Below, piece after piece: positions 1 to 10,150 of a stretch of DNA of 64,000 nt (positions are counted from its first letter, which is position 1; each line of letters begins with the position of its first letter). The DNA lies in contig CBDAPZ010000001.1 in assembly GCA_965198855.1 (NCBI GenBank), positions 806,001 to 870,000 of the forward strand. Reading direction: 5' to 3'. The notes below the pieces were generated by a model that ran no database searches, had not been told where the DNA came from, and saw only the letters and a list, made by a program, of their open reading frames with translations. Made by a program: the position numbers and the translations under genes. Origin of the DNA: BOG-908 sp965198855 (lineage in GTDB: Bacteria > Pseudomonadota > Alphaproteobacteria > Acetobacterales > Acetobacteraceae).

Positions 1-733
1 CCAAGCCGATGCCGAGCAACAATCCTGCCTGCAACCCGGAGGCCACGCCACGGCTCAGGAACTCGAAACCGAACATCAGGCAGGCCAGGCTGATGCCGGA
101 CAGTACGAAGCCCCACCAGTCGAACCGTGCCGTACCCTCGCCTCGCGCATCCTCGATGAACAGGCTGACCATCGCCATCCCGAGAAAACCTACGGGCACG
201 TTGATGTAGAAGATCCAGTGCCATGAAAGATAAGTGACAAAAAAGCCGCCAAGCGGCGGCCCCAGTACCGGCCCGATCTGGCCGGGCACCAGCACCCAGG
301 TCATCGCCCGCACCAGATCCTGCCGCGGCGTGGAGCGCAGGATCACCAGCCGGCCGACCGGCACCATCATCGCCCCGCCCATGCCCTGCACCACGCGGCT
401 TGCCACCAGCATCGGCAACGACACCGACAACGCACACAGCACGGAGCCGAGCGTGAACAGGCCGATGGCGGCGCGGAACACGTTTCGCGTGCCGAATCGG
501 TCCGCTGCATGGCCGCTCGCCGGGATGAACACCGCCAGGCTCAGCAGATAGGACGTCAGCGCGACATTCATCCGCAGAGGGCCGACATGGAATGTTTGCG
601 CCATCGCCGGGAGCGCCGTGGCGAGCACCGTGCCGTCCAGTTGCTCCATGAACATCGCCGACGCGACGATCAGTGACACCACCCGGAAATCCGGCTTCTT
701 TACCGCGGCGGACTGGGTGAGTGAAGCAGACAT
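1..733 (-). CDS. MFS multidrug efflux transporter, DHA2 type (3' end outside window)
   Basis: Translating the minus strand from the ATG at 733 gives an open frame running off the left edge (about 244 residues seen). It begins MSASLTQSAAVKKPDF and continues with a helix containing MEQLDGTVLATALPAM, a stretch typical of helix 1 in 14-TM DHA2 (EmrB/QacA-like) exporters. Further hydrophobic segments and an R-x-x-QGxGGA motif (RVVQGMGGAMMVPVGR) match motif C/A regions of that family. The likely role is proton-driven export of drugs or other small molecules across the inner membrane. The substrate cannot be read from the sequence. It is divergent from tamA, with about 160 bp between the two starts. 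The family call is confident; the specific member is not. Confidence 0.85.
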   Translation of the reverse strand, partial: MSASLTQSAAVKKPDFRVVSLIVASAMFMEQLDGTVLATALPAMAQTFHVGPLRMNVALTSYLLSLAVFIPASGHAADRFGTRNVFRAAIGLFTLGSVLCALSVSLPMLVASRVVQGMGGAMMVPVGRLVILRSTPRQDLVRAMTWVLVPGQIGPVLGPPLGGFFVTYLSWHWIFYINVPVGFLGMAMVSLFIEDARGEGTARFDWWGFVLSGISLACLMFGFEFLSRGVASGLQAGLLLGIGL

Positions 734-893
734 AACCCTGATGTCACCTCCCGTGCACGGCTGTGCAACCCGGTTTATGCGCCATGCTGCATTGCGGCAA
801 GAATGCCTTCAATGCCGCGATCGTCACCCCGGTGCGGCACTCCGTCTCGAAGTTCGGGTTACAAAAACGGCTGGACTGTCGTAACCGGGTTTC

Positions 894-2756
894 ATGCCCT
901 TTCCACGCTTGCTGCGCCCTGCTTTCGGTTTTGGTCTGACAAGCATGTGCCTGGTTCCCGTGGCCCTGCATGCAGCCGATCCGGTTGTCTACACGCTGAC
1001 CTTGAAGCCCACGGGTGACGCCGCCCTGGACGGCGCTCTCGGCGGCAGCTCGCAACTGGCTGCCTTGCGGAAAAATGCCCCTGCCGGCCCGTTCGCCCTG
1101 GTGGCCCGCGCGCGCAGCGACATCGGCCGCCTGCAGACCGCCACCGACAGTTTTGGCTACTATCAGGCGAAGATCACCGTCACCATCGATGGCCGCGGGC
1201 TCGACGACCCGGGCCTGCCTGACGCGTTGAGCGCGCTGCCATCGGGTAGCCAAGCCAAGGTTGAGGTCGGCATCGACAAGGGGCCGCTCTACCATCTGCG
1301 CCAAGTCGTCATCGACGGCCATGTGCCCGCGGCAGCGGCCGCCCAGTTCAAGCTGGCTTCCGGCGACCCCGCTGCCGCGGCACCTGTTCTGCAAGCCGGC
1401 AGCACCTTGCTGAGTGCCTTGCAGGAGGAAGGCTACGCCTTAGCAAAGGTCGATCCGCCGGTCGCGACCGAGATCCCCTCCGAACACGCGCTGGACGTGC
1501 GCTTCCATGTCGATACGGGGGCGCGTGTGGATCTCGGCCCGATCTCCGTCACCGGGCTGAAGCGCGTGAACGAGAGCTACGTGCGCCGGCGCCTGCTGCT
1601 TCACGAAGGCCAGCTTTTCCAGCCGAGCAAGATCGAGGCCGCGCGACAGGATCTGGCCTCCGTCGGCGTGTTTTCCGGGATCAAGATCAGCGCTGCGAAA
1701 AAGCTCGACCCGGCGGGCGAGATACCGCTCCGCGTCGATGTGACCGAACGAAAGCGCCATGCGGTAACCTTCAACATCGCCTACTCGACCGATCTCGGCG
1801 CCAGCGGCGGCGTCACCTGGTCGGACCGCAATTTGCTCGGCAATGCAGAGCAGCTGAACCTTACGGCCGACATCACCGGGCTTGGCGGCAGTGCCGATAG
1901 CGGCGTGGGCTACCTCGCCAAGGCGCAGTTCCTGAAACCCGATTTCTACCATCGCGATCAGACATTCGAATTCGACATCGAAGGACTCAAGCAGGATCTC
2001 GACAGCTACGACCAGACCGCGATCATCGTGGGCCCGACCCTGACCCGCAAACTCTCAAAACAATGGACGGTGAGCGTGGGCCTCACCGGCACCGAGGAGC
2101 GCATCCTGCAGGAGGGTGTGAGCCGCGACTACACCTTGGCGGCGGTGCCGATCACCGGCCATTTCGACAATACCAACGTCGCCACCCCGCTGGACGATCC
2201 TCTGGGCGGCATCCGCGCGATATTGATCACCACACCGACCGAGTCGTTCGCCGGCAAGGGCGCCACGTTCGTCATCCTGCAAGGTCAGGCCTCGACCTAT
2301 TTCGACCTCGCGCATTTCGGCATAGCCAAGCCGGGCAAGACCGTGCTGGCCTTCCACGGCGTTGTCGGCACCGCGCAGGGTGCCAGCGACTTCGATCTGC
2401 CGCCCGATCAGCGTTTCTATGCCGGCGGTTCTGGCACCATACGCGGCTTCAAATACCAGTCGGTCGGCCCGCAATTCGCCGACAATAATCCCGTTGGCGG
2501 CACTTCCATCGATGCCGGCACCATCGAATTGCGCCAGCGTATCTGGGGCAATATCGGTGCAGCCGTGTTCATCGATGCCGGCCAGGTCTCCACCAGCAGT
2601 TCGCCCTTCGGTGGCACGCTGGAAGAGGGCGCCGGTTTCGGCGTGCGCTACTACACGCCGATCGGCCCGCTGCGGGTGGATATCGCCGTGCCCATCAGCA
2701 AGGAATCGGGCGGCGACAGTTTTGAACTCTATCTCGGACTGGGCCAGGCATTTTGA
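894..2756 (+). CDS. tamA: TamA, Omp85-family outer-membrane assembly factor
   Basis: 620 residues. An N-terminal signal peptide (about residues 1-28, ending VALHA) is followed by POTRA-like repeats to about residue 290 and a 16-strand Omp85 barrel. The barrel carries the loop-6 signature GGSGTIRGF near residue 515 and ends in a terminal phenylalanine, the usual outer-membrane insertion signal. TamA works with TamB to insert outer-membrane proteins and/or move phospholipids between membranes. The stop codon overlaps the tamB start, so the two are translationally coupled. The length is right for TamA (three POTRAs) and too short for BamA, which is encoded separately at 38047. ATG chosen at 894; no other start would preserve the signal peptide. 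Confidence 0.93.
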   Translation: MPFPRLLRPAFGFGLTSMCLVPVALHAADPVVYTLTLKPTGDAALDGALGGSSQLAALRKNAPAGPFALVARARSDIGRLQTATDSFGYYQAKITVTIDGRGLDDPGLPDALSALPSGSQAKVEVGIDKGPLYHLRQVVIDGHVPAAAAAQFKLASGDPAAAAPVLQAGSTLLSALQEEGYALAKVDPPVATEIPSEHALDVRFHVDTGARVDLGPISVTGLKRVNESYVRRRLLLHEGQLFQPSKIEAARQDLASVGVFSGIKISAAKKLDPAGEIPLRVDVTERKRHAVTFNIAYSTDLGASGGVTWSDRNLLGNAEQLNLTADITGLGGSADSGVGYLAKAQFLKPDFYHRDQTFEFDIEGLKQDLDSYDQTAIIVGPTLTRKLSKQWTVSVGLTGTEERILQEGVSRDYTLAAVPITGHFDNTNVATPLDDPLGGIRAILITTPTESFAGKGATFVILQGQASTYFDLAHFGIAKPGKTVLAFHGVVGTAQGASDFDLPPDQRFYAGGSGTIRGFKYQSVGPQFADNNPVGGTSIDAGTIELRQRIWGNIGAAVFIDAGQVSTSSSPFGGTLEEGAGFGVRYYTPIGPLRVDIAVPISKESGGDSFELYLGLGQAF

Positions 2757-5700
2757 GCGAACCAGCAGAAAAATCCGCCCGCACGCCCATGCGGCGTGGC
2801 CTGAGGATTTTGGCCTGGGTGGCGGGCGTGATCGTTCTGCTACCCGTCGCACTGATGTTTGTGGTGCTCCTGCTTGCCAACATCGACCCGGGCCGGCGCC
2901 TGATCGAAAGCGAGGCTAAAAGTTTTACCGGCGGCATGGTGGTGATGAACGGCCTCTCCGGCCGCTTCCCCGATGCGCTGCGCCTGGCGCATCTCGAGAT
3001 CCACGATACGCGAGGTGCCTGGCTCACGCTTGATAATGTCGTTCTGGACTGGTCGCCCACAGCACTACTTCACAAGACTGCATTGCTTGATCTCGTGACC
3101 GCCGAGCGCATTTCCGTGCCGCGCTTGCCTGCGTCTTCGGCACCCACGACGCTAGCACAACCCGCCTCGAAAGGCGGTTTCAGCCTGCCAGTTCATGTAG
3201 ATCTTCGCGCGCTGCACGTAGCCCATCTCGACATCGGCGCGCCTGTGGCGGGTGCTGCCGCCACGGCAAAGATCGACGGCGATGCATTCGTGGACTCTCT
3301 CGAAGAAGCACGCGCCAACATAGCGATTTTGCGTCTGGACGGCCCTGGCACCTATCGTCTGAACGCCACGCTGACCCACAGTGCGGTTAACGCGCGCCTG
3401 GTCGCAGCCGAACCACAAGGTGGCCTTATCGGCGGCCTCGCCAAACTTCCCGCCCTCGGCGCGCTCGGCCTGACGGCCACCGTCGACGGGCCACGAAACG
3501 CGTTGCGCACCGACGTGAAGTTCGCGGCCGGCAATTTGAACCTCGCTGCCAACGGCACCGTGGATATAGTGGGGTATTCGGCGGCCCTGGACGTATCCGC
3601 CGACGCGCCCGCGATGTCGCCCCGCCCGGATGTTTCCTGGAGCGGCATCACCTTGCAGGCGCATGTGCACGGCCCGTTCAAGACGCCGGACGTTTCCGCC
3701 CACGCCGTGCTGCAGGACGTGAAAGGCGGCGGCGCTTCGCTGAAAACCCTCACGCTGGATGCCACTGGCAGCAGAGGCCCGGTCGACGCGCACCTCGTCA
3801 TCGACGGATTGATCATCCCCAGCGGAAAACCCGATCTTTTCGCAAGCGCCCCGCTCGATCTCACCGTCCATGCCGATCTCGACCAGCCCACTATACCAGT
3901 CCGTTTCAAGCTGTCGCATACCTTGCTGACCGCGGACGGCACTGCACAGGCCGGTGGCAACATTTCTGCACATATCCACGCGATCATTCCCGACCTCGCG
4001 CCGCTCGCCGCCATCGGGAAAGTCGACATTCGTGGTCATACCGAGGCCACGGCATCGATGGCGGTGAATGGCAACGACACTGATTTCACCGTCGATGGCG
4101 CAGCAGATTTCACCGGCGGCCAAATGCCTGTACCCACTTTGCTTGGCCACACCACCTATGGCGTTACCGCAAAATTGGCTGGCCAGGATATCGTGGTTTC
4201 CCGGGCATTGGTGGACGGCAAGGCCGCCCATCTTTCCGTAACCGGCACCGACACCCATGCCGGCATCGATCTGGCCCTGAAACTTGGGCTGACCGATCTT
4301 GCCGCGATCTCTCCGACACTCAGGGGCGCGCTGCAGATCGCGAGCCATCTCAGCGGCCCACAAACCGGGCTGACCGTGCAGACCGACATCAAAGGCGATG
4401 TCGGCACCAGCACGATTCCCAAAGACCCGATTGCGGTGACCCTCTCGGCCTCGAACGTGCCGTCCAAACCCTCCGGCACCATCGAGGCAACCGGGCGTTT
4501 CGCCGGCGCGCCTTTGTCGCTCACTGCCCAGCTCGACCAGCAGGATGATGGCGGCTTCCACGCGGTGCTTAAACGCGCCGGTTGGAAAAGCCTTTCCGCC
4601 GACGCCGACATGATGCTTGCCAAGGGTGCAACACTGCCCACGGGAAGTCTCTCGGCCCGCATGACACGCCTTGCCGATCTCGCGCCCCTGGTCGGCCAGG
4701 CCATCGCCGGCGCGTTTACGGCGAAAATTACAACCAGTTCGCCATCCGGCGGCCAGCCCGTGGCAAAACTCGATGTGCGCGCGACCAATGTTTCCGCGAG
4801 TGGTGCCGCCATCAGCAGCGCATTGCTAGCCGGCACGGTGCGCGACCCCGCCGGCAAGCCGGATATGGCGTTGACCCTTACGGTTGACGGAATCGATGCA
4901 AAGGCTGCGACAGGTGCGGCGAAACTTACAGCCAACGGCAAGCTGGATGCGCTGGCTTTGCGCGTGACCAGCGCATTGCAGGTCTCCGGCGAACCCGCAA
5001 CTTTCGCAACCCAGGCACTGCTCGATCTGCCGCAGAAAAAAGTCACTCTGCAGGCGCTGACAGCCAACTATAGAAGCGAGAACCTGGCGCTTTCCGCGCC
5101 CGCGCATATCGATTTCGGCAGTGCCGTCGCTGTGGACAGGCTGCGCCTTCTGCTCGGTGCTGCAAGTGTGGAGGTAGCCGGCAAAATCTCGCCGACGCTC
5201 GATCTTACGGCGGCGATACGCAACGTGACGCCTGATCTCGCCAAGCCTTTCATGCCCACGCTGCAGGCCGCCGGCGTGCTCACTGCCGATGCCCGCCTGT
5301 CCGGCACCACCGCCGCCCCGCGCGGCACCGTGCGCATACAGGCCGCCGGTGTGCGCATGCGCACCGGCCCCGCCGCCTCGCTGCCGGCTGCAAGCCTGCT
5401 GGCCACCGCAAACCTGCAGGGCGGCGCTGCACAGATCGACATGCGCGCCGATGCCGGACCGAAACTGCACCTTACCGCCGACGGCACCGTGCCGATCCAG
5501 CAAGGTGCCACTATGGCCGTGCACGCCGCCGGAAAATTCGATCTTACCCTGCTCAATCCGATCCTCAATGCCAGCGGTCAGCGCGCGCAAGGCATGATGG
5601 CGCTGAACGCCGACATCAGCGGCACGACCGCGGCGCCACGCGCCAACGGCGCCGTCACCCTCGCTTCAGGCGAGATACAGGATTTTACCCAGGGCCTTCG

Positions 5701-6832
5701 TATCATCGGCATCAACGCCCGCCTTACCGAAGCGGGTGACACCCTGAACATCGAAAACTTTTCGGCCAAAGCGGGCCCCGGCACCATGTCACTCGCCGGT
5801 TCCGTCGGCGTGCTGGCGCCTGGCATCCCCGTCAACATCCATTTTACCGCGAGCAACGCACGCCCGCTTTCGAGCGATCTGCTGACTGCTTACCTCGATG
5901 CTGACGTCTCGGTGAAAGGCGACGCTGCCAGCAACATGCAAGTGGGCGGCAAAATCTTCCTCCGCAAAGCCGACATCAATATCCCAAACGGCCTGCCCCC
6001 GAGCGTCGCGACGTTGAACGTGCGCCGCCCCGGCGACAAGCCGCCGCCGCCGCCTTCGACTGCACCGCCGGCCACTATCGAGCTCAGCCTTAAGATCGAC
6101 GCGCCAAACAGCATTTTCATCCGCGGCCACGGTGTTAATTCCGAGCTTGGCGGTGCCTTGCAAGTCACCGGTACCACCGCTGCGCCACAGATCTCCGGCG
6201 GCTTCCAGATGCGCCACGGCTCGATCAGCGTTGCCGGCACCACACTGAATTTCTCGAAAGGTGAAGTAGGGTTCGACGGCACTTCAGTCACCGGCAAGAT
6301 CGATCCGACGTTGAATTTCGTCGCCGACAGCACCTCCGGCAGCGTCACCGCCACGCTCACCGTGGGAGGCTATGCCGACGCGCCGAAAATCACTCTCTCC
6401 AGCGTGCCCGATCTGCCGCAGGACGAAGTGCTCGCCCATCTGTTGTTCGGTGAAAGTGTCAAGGATCTCTCCGCGGTCCAGATCGCCGAAATCGGTTCCG
6501 CCTTGGCGGAGCTTTCCGGCCTGACTGGTGGTGGTGGCGATCCGCTAGGCGCTGTGCGGAAAGGCCTGGGGTTGGATCGCCTTTCGGTAGGCGGCGGCAG
6601 TGGCACGACCGGTGCGAGCGTTGAAGCCGGACGCTATGTGGCGCGCGGGGTTTACGTGGGCGCCAAACAGGCGACGTCCGGCGGCGGGACGGCGGCCGAG
6701 GTGCAGGTGGATTTGACGAAGCGATTGAAGGCAACGGCGCAGTTGGCGACGGGTGGTGGGAGCGTGCAGGGGGCTACGCCGGAGAATGATCCGGGGTCGA
6801 CGATTGGGTTGCAGTATCAGTTTGAATACTGA
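2753..6832 (+). CDS. tamB: TamB, translocation and assembly module inner-membrane protein
   Basis: 1,359 residues starting at a TTG whose last bases overlap the tamA stop (4-nt overlap). One membrane anchor lies at about residues 17-43 (rich in V, L and A). It is followed by about 1,000 residues of low-complexity beta-strand repeats of the TamB/AsmA type, rich in alternating L, D, G and T. The C-terminal DUF490 domain holds PDLPQDEVLAHLLFG (typical of TamB) and the chain ends in an aromatic (FEY). TamB spans the periplasm as a hydrophobic groove and pairs with TamA. A proline run (PPPPPSTAPP) lies near residue 1100. TTG is the only start that gives both the anchor and the coupling. Confidence 0.93.
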   Translation: MSEPAEKSARTPMRRGLRILAWVAGVIVLLPVALMFVVLLLANIDPGRRLIESEAKSFTGGMVVMNGLSGRFPDALRLAHLEIHDTRGAWLTLDNVVLDWSPTALLHKTALLDLVTAERISVPRLPASSAPTTLAQPASKGGFSLPVHVDLRALHVAHLDIGAPVAGAAATAKIDGDAFVDSLEEARANIAILRLDGPGTYRLNATLTHSAVNARLVAAEPQGGLIGGLAKLPALGALGLTATVDGPRNALRTDVKFAAGNLNLAANGTVDIVGYSAALDVSADAPAMSPRPDVSWSGITLQAHVHGPFKTPDVSAHAVLQDVKGGGASLKTLTLDATGSRGPVDAHLVIDGLIIPSGKPDLFASAPLDLTVHADLDQPTIPVRFKLSHTLLTADGTAQAGGNISAHIHAIIPDLAPLAAIGKVDIRGHTEATASMAVNGNDTDFTVDGAADFTGGQMPVPTLLGHTTYGVTAKLAGQDIVVSRALVDGKAAHLSVTGTDTHAGIDLALKLGLTDLAAISPTLRGALQIASHLSGPQTGLTVQTDIKGDVGTSTIPKDPIAVTLSASNVPSKPSGTIEATGRFAGAPLSLTAQLDQQDDGGFHAVLKRAGWKSLSADADMMLAKGATLPTGSLSARMTRLADLAPLVGQAIAGAFTAKITTSSPSGGQPVAKLDVRATNVSASGAAISSALLAGTVRDPAGKPDMALTLTVDGIDAKAATGAAKLTANGKLDALALRVTSALQVSGEPATFATQALLDLPQKKVTLQALTANYRSENLALSAPAHIDFGSAVAVDRLRLLLGAASVEVAGKISPTLDLTAAIRNVTPDLAKPFMPTLQAAGVLTADARLSGTTAAPRGTVRIQAAGVRMRTGPAASLPAASLLATANLQGGAAQIDMRADAGPKLHLTADGTVPIQQGATMAVHAAGKFDLTLLNPILNASGQRAQGMMALNADISGTTAAPRANGAVTLASGEIQDFTQGLRIIGINARLTEAGDTLNIENFSAKAGPGTMSLAGSVGVLAPGIPVNIHFTASNARPLSSDLLTAYLDADVSVKGDAASNMQVGGKIFLRKADINIPNGLPPSVATLNVRRPGDKPPPPPSTAPPATIELSLKIDAPNSIFIRGHGVNSELGGALQVTGTTAAPQISGGFQMRHGSISVAGTTLNFSKGEVGFDGTSVTGKIDPTLNFVADSTSGSVTATLTVGGYADAPKITLSSVPDLPQDEVLAHLLFGESVKDLSAVQIAEIGSALAELSGLTGGGGDPLGAVRKGLGLDRLSVGGGSGTTGASVEAGRYVARGVYVGAKQATSGGGTAAEVQVDLTKRLKATAQLATGGGSVQGATPENDPGSTIGLQYQFEY

Positions 6833-6858
6833 AGTTGGTTTGCTGCCGGAGGCAAGAA

Positions 6859-6945
6859 AGCTTTTCCGCAGATGACGCAGATAAGCAGGGATGAATTACG
6901 ATATTCCTCTTATCTACCTAAATCTGTGTCATCTGCGGAAAAGCT
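6859..6945. terminator. Large inverted repeat between convergent tamB and dnaE2; possible bidirectional terminator
   Basis: Arms 6859-6882 and 6922-6945 are complementary at 23 of 24 positions; the single mismatch would be a G-U pair in RNA. A nested second stem is AGATAAG at 6879-6885 with CTTATCT at 6909-6915. The arms contain TCCGCAGATGACGCAGAT. The right arm is followed by TCTTTTGCTT and the left arm is preceded by AAGAAAG, so each strand has a modest T-rich tail. It fills the gap between two genes that converge, which fits termination in both directions. It is unrelated in sequence to the dispersed repeat found elsewhere in the window. Confidence 0.6.
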
Positions 6946-6961
6946 CTTTTGCTTAAACTTG

Positions 6962-9900
6962 CTATCTGAAATCTCTGGTTTTGACTTTTATCTCGCGTGA
7001 GTCGGGGCTGCCGCCATGCTTAGCCTCATCACCTCTGCCGGTGACCGGCACAAAAGCCTCGTCTCGTGATCCGACACTGCGTAAAAGCCCTGACATGTCC
7101 ACCAGCCCATCGGCAACCACATGGGTCACTTCGCCCTCACGCTGAAGCTTGCCGTAACATCCAACCATGCTCGAAGATAAAATTAACCTTCGGTGTGTCT
7201 CGAAAACATTTGGCCAGACAATGATGTTCGCAATGCCCGTCTCATCCTCAATGGTCATGAACATCACGCCCTTGGCACTCCCCGGCTTCTGACGCACCAG
7301 AACGAGCCCCGCCACCATCAGTCTTGTTCCATCGCGTGTGCTGCCCAGTGACCCACAGGTTACGGCGTTCATGTCGGAGAGCTCGTCACGCAAGAACGTC
7401 ACGGGATGGCAGCGTAAGGTAAGACCGACACTGCGGTAATCTTCCACCACCTCGCGCCCCGGTTTCATGGGGGTGATCTGTATGGCGGGTTCATCGAACG
7501 CTTCCTGTCCGGCGAACAAGGGCAGGTCGGCCGGTGCCAGCGCACGCACTTCCCATAAGGCGCGTCTGCGATCGGTGTTTTCCAGGCAGCCGAAGGCATC
7601 CGCTTCGGCCAGCCGCTCCAGCGCGCCAGGATGCAATCCGCTGCGCTGCTGCAGTTCGGGAATGCTGCCATAAGGTGCCTCGCCACGCAGTTCGATCAGC
7701 CTGGCACCGTCCTTGTTTGAAAGTCCCTTTGCCATGCGGAGCCCGAGGCGAAGCGAGAGATACTTCTCGCCAAGATTCTCCAGCGTGCAATCCCATCGGC
7801 TATGGTTGATCGAGACGGGCAGGATTTTAATTCCATGCTCCCGAGCATCCCGTACGATCTGTGCGGGTGCGTAGAAGCCCATTGGCTGTGCGTTGAGCAG
7901 GGCACACGCAAAAACATCCGGATGATGGCATTTCATCCAGGAACTTGCATAGGCGATCAGCGCGAAACTGGCGGCATGGCTTTCCGGAAAACCATAGCTG
8001 CCAAAACCTTCGATCTGCTTGAAGATGCGCTCTGCGAATTCCGTCGAGTATCCATTTGCAGCCATGCCATCTATCAGCTTCTGATGAAATGCGCTGACCC
8101 CGCCGGTCACCTTGAAGGTCGCCATGGAACGACGCAGTTGGTCCGCTTCGCTGGGCGAGAAATCCGCACAGACGATCGCCACTTTCATCGCCTGTTCCTG
8201 AAACAGCGGCACACCGAGTGTTTTCCCCAGAACCGCCTCCAGTTTCGGGGGGAGCTTTTCCCGTTTTTCCAGATTGTCCCGACGCCGCAGAAAAGGATGA
8301 ACCATGTCACCCTGGATCGGGCCCGGACGTACGATGGCAACTTCGATGGTGAGATCATAAAGGTTGCGAGGTTTCAGCCGCGGTAGCATGGACATCTGCG
8401 CGCGGCTTTCGATCTGGAATACGCCGATGGTATCTGCCTTGCAGATCATGTCGTATGTGGCGGTATCATCAAGGGGGATGTCGACAATCTTCTTGATGTG
8501 GCTGAAATCTTTCTTGTGCTCGCCGAGAAGATCGAAGGCGCGGCGCATGCAGCCGAGCATCCCGAGCCCCAGCACATCCACTTTCATGAAATGGAGGTGA
8601 TCTATATCGTCCTTGTCCCATTCGATTACTTGCCGGTCCTTCATCGCCGCGGGCTCAATCGGCACCAGCGTATCCAGCCGATCCTGTGTCAGCACGAAGC
8701 CGCCGGGATGCTGCGAGAGATGGCGGGGAAAATTAATCAGTTCCCGCGCTAGCTTCAGTGTGAGATCCAGCCGGCGATCGGAGAGATTGAGGTTGAGTGC
8801 TTTTGCATGGTCGTCATCCACGCCGTCACTGCTCCATCCCCAGACTTGGCCGGCGAGGGCGGCCGTGACATCCTCGCTCAAACCAAGCACTTTCCCCACT
8901 TCACGCACCGCGCCACGCGAACGGTAGCGGCTGACGGTGGCACAGAGGGCCGCACGATCGCGCCCATAGGTTTCAAAAATCCATTGTATGACGATCTCGC
9001 GCTGTTCGTGTTCGAAATCGACATCGATGTCGGGCGGCTCGTCGCGTGCGGTGCTGATGAACCGCTCAAAAAGCAGATTCTCGGCGACCGGATCGATCGC
9101 CGTAATCCCGAGCACGTAGCATACGGCACTGTTCGCCGCACTCCCGCGGCCTTGGCATAAAATATTTTGCGAGACTGCAAAACTCACAATGCTTTCGACA
9201 GTCAGAAAATAGGGCGCATATTTGAACTGATCGATCAGAGTGAGTTCATGCTTGAGCTGGATGACAACTTTTTCTGGTATGGCGTCCTTATAGCGCCGTA
9301 CTGCACCTTCCCAGGTGAGTTTTTCCAATGTCTGCTGTGCGGACATGCCTGGGATCTTGATTTCATGCGGATATTGATACTGCAGTTCGGCGAGGCTGAA
9401 CCGGCAGCGATCGGCAATCTCGCCAGTGCGTTCAATGGCTTCGGGATAAGCCTCAAAGAGCCGAGCCATCTCGGTGGCAGTTTTCAAGTGGCGATCGGCG
9501 GTACGGGCGCGGCGGAAGCCGGCATCGTCGATGGTGCAGCCTTCACGGATGCAGGTGACGATATCGTGCAGGATGCGCCGTTGGGGGGAATGGTAAAGCA
9601 CGTCGTTGGTAACGACGGTGGGCACGCCGGCTGCTTGTGCCATTTGCGACAAGGCGTTCAGGCGCTGGGCATCGGAGGGACGGCGGTGGAGGGTAAGGGC
9701 AAGATAGGCGTTTTTGCTGAAATCCTGTTTTAGGCGAAAGAGGTTTTCATGGCAGATTTCGTCTGCATGGTCTTGGAGGAGGATGGCGATGAGGCCTTCA
9801 CTGTAGGCAACGAGATCGTTCCAGTCCAGGTGGCAGGCGCCTTTGCCGCCGCGCTCTTTGCCGATGCTGAGAAGTCGGCACAGGCGTGCATAGGCTGGGC

Positions 9901-10150
9901 GATCTGTTGGGTAGACCAGGATCGATGTGTTATCGGTCAGATCGAGCCTGCAGCCGATGATCAGTTTTATGTCAATCTTGGGATCTTTTGCTCTTTGGTC
10001 CGCACGCGCTATGCCGGCAAGGCTGTTGCGATCGGTGATCGCGATCGCATCGTAATCATACAGCTTCGCCTGTGCGAAAAGTTCTTCTATATGCGAGCCG
10101 CCGCGGAGGAAGCTGTAATTAGATGTAACCTGTAGCTCTGTATAAGACAT
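6962..10150 (-). CDS. dnaE2: Error-prone DNA polymerase DnaE2/ImuC
   Basis: 1,062 residues, the usual size for DnaE2 and shorter than replicative DnaE1. An N-terminal PHP domain (residues 1 to about 200, ITDRNSLAG near 38-46) precedes the C-family polymerase palm. The palm has CQGRGSAANSAVCY (about 332-345) and the catalytic acidic cluster PDIDVDFEH (Asp 374, 376 and 378). A C-terminal OB fold carries GVMFMTIEDETG. With ImuA and ImuB it forms the SOS mutasome for translesion synthesis. It is the last gene of the imuA-imuB-dnaE2 operon. Its ATG lies inside a copy of the dispersed palindromic repeat (10147-10197), so no ordinary Shine-Dalgarno is visible upstream. Confidence 0.95.
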   Translation of the reverse strand: MSYTELQVTSNYSFLRGGSHIEELFAQAKLYDYDAIAITDRNSLAGIARADQRAKDPKIDIKLIIGCRLDLTDNTSILVYPTDRPAYARLCRLLSIGKERGGKGACHLDWNDLVAYSEGLIAILLQDHADEICHENLFRLKQDFSKNAYLALTLHRRPSDAQRLNALSQMAQAAGVPTVVTNDVLYHSPQRRILHDIVTCIREGCTIDDAGFRRARTADRHLKTATEMARLFEAYPEAIERTGEIADRCRFSLAELQYQYPHEIKIPGMSAQQTLEKLTWEGAVRRYKDAIPEKVVIQLKHELTLIDQFKYAPYFLTVESIVSFAVSQNILCQGRGSAANSAVCYVLGITAIDPVAENLLFERFISTARDEPPDIDVDFEHEQREIVIQWIFETYGRDRAALCATVSRYRSRGAVREVGKVLGLSEDVTAALAGQVWGWSSDGVDDDHAKALNLNLSDRRLDLTLKLARELINFPRHLSQHPGGFVLTQDRLDTLVPIEPAAMKDRQVIEWDKDDIDHLHFMKVDVLGLGMLGCMRRAFDLLGEHKKDFSHIKKIVDIPLDDTATYDMICKADTIGVFQIESRAQMSMLPRLKPRNLYDLTIEVAIVRPGPIQGDMVHPFLRRRDNLEKREKLPPKLEAVLGKTLGVPLFQEQAMKVAIVCADFSPSEADQLRRSMATFKVTGGVSAFHQKLIDGMAANGYSTEFAERIFKQIEGFGSYGFPESHAASFALIAYASSWMKCHHPDVFACALLNAQPMGFYAPAQIVRDAREHGIKILPVSINHSRWDCTLENLGEKYLSLRLGLRMAKGLSNKDGARLIELRGEAPYGSIPELQQRSGLHPGALERLAEADAFGCLENTDRRRALWEVRALAPADLPLFAGQEAFDEPAIQITPMKPGREVVEDYRSVGLTLRCHPVTFLRDELSDMNAVTCGSLGSTRDGTRLMVAGLVLVRQKPGSAKGVMFMTIEDETGIANIIVWPNVFETHRRLILSSSMVGCYGKLQREGEVTHVVADGLVDMSGLLRSVGSRDEAFVPVTGRGDEAKHGGSPDSREIKVKTRDFR

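Noticed and set aside
3152..4561. Long minus-strand frames over tamB (also 4156-5590)
   Set aside because: Shadows of tamB; no domain, no start signal.
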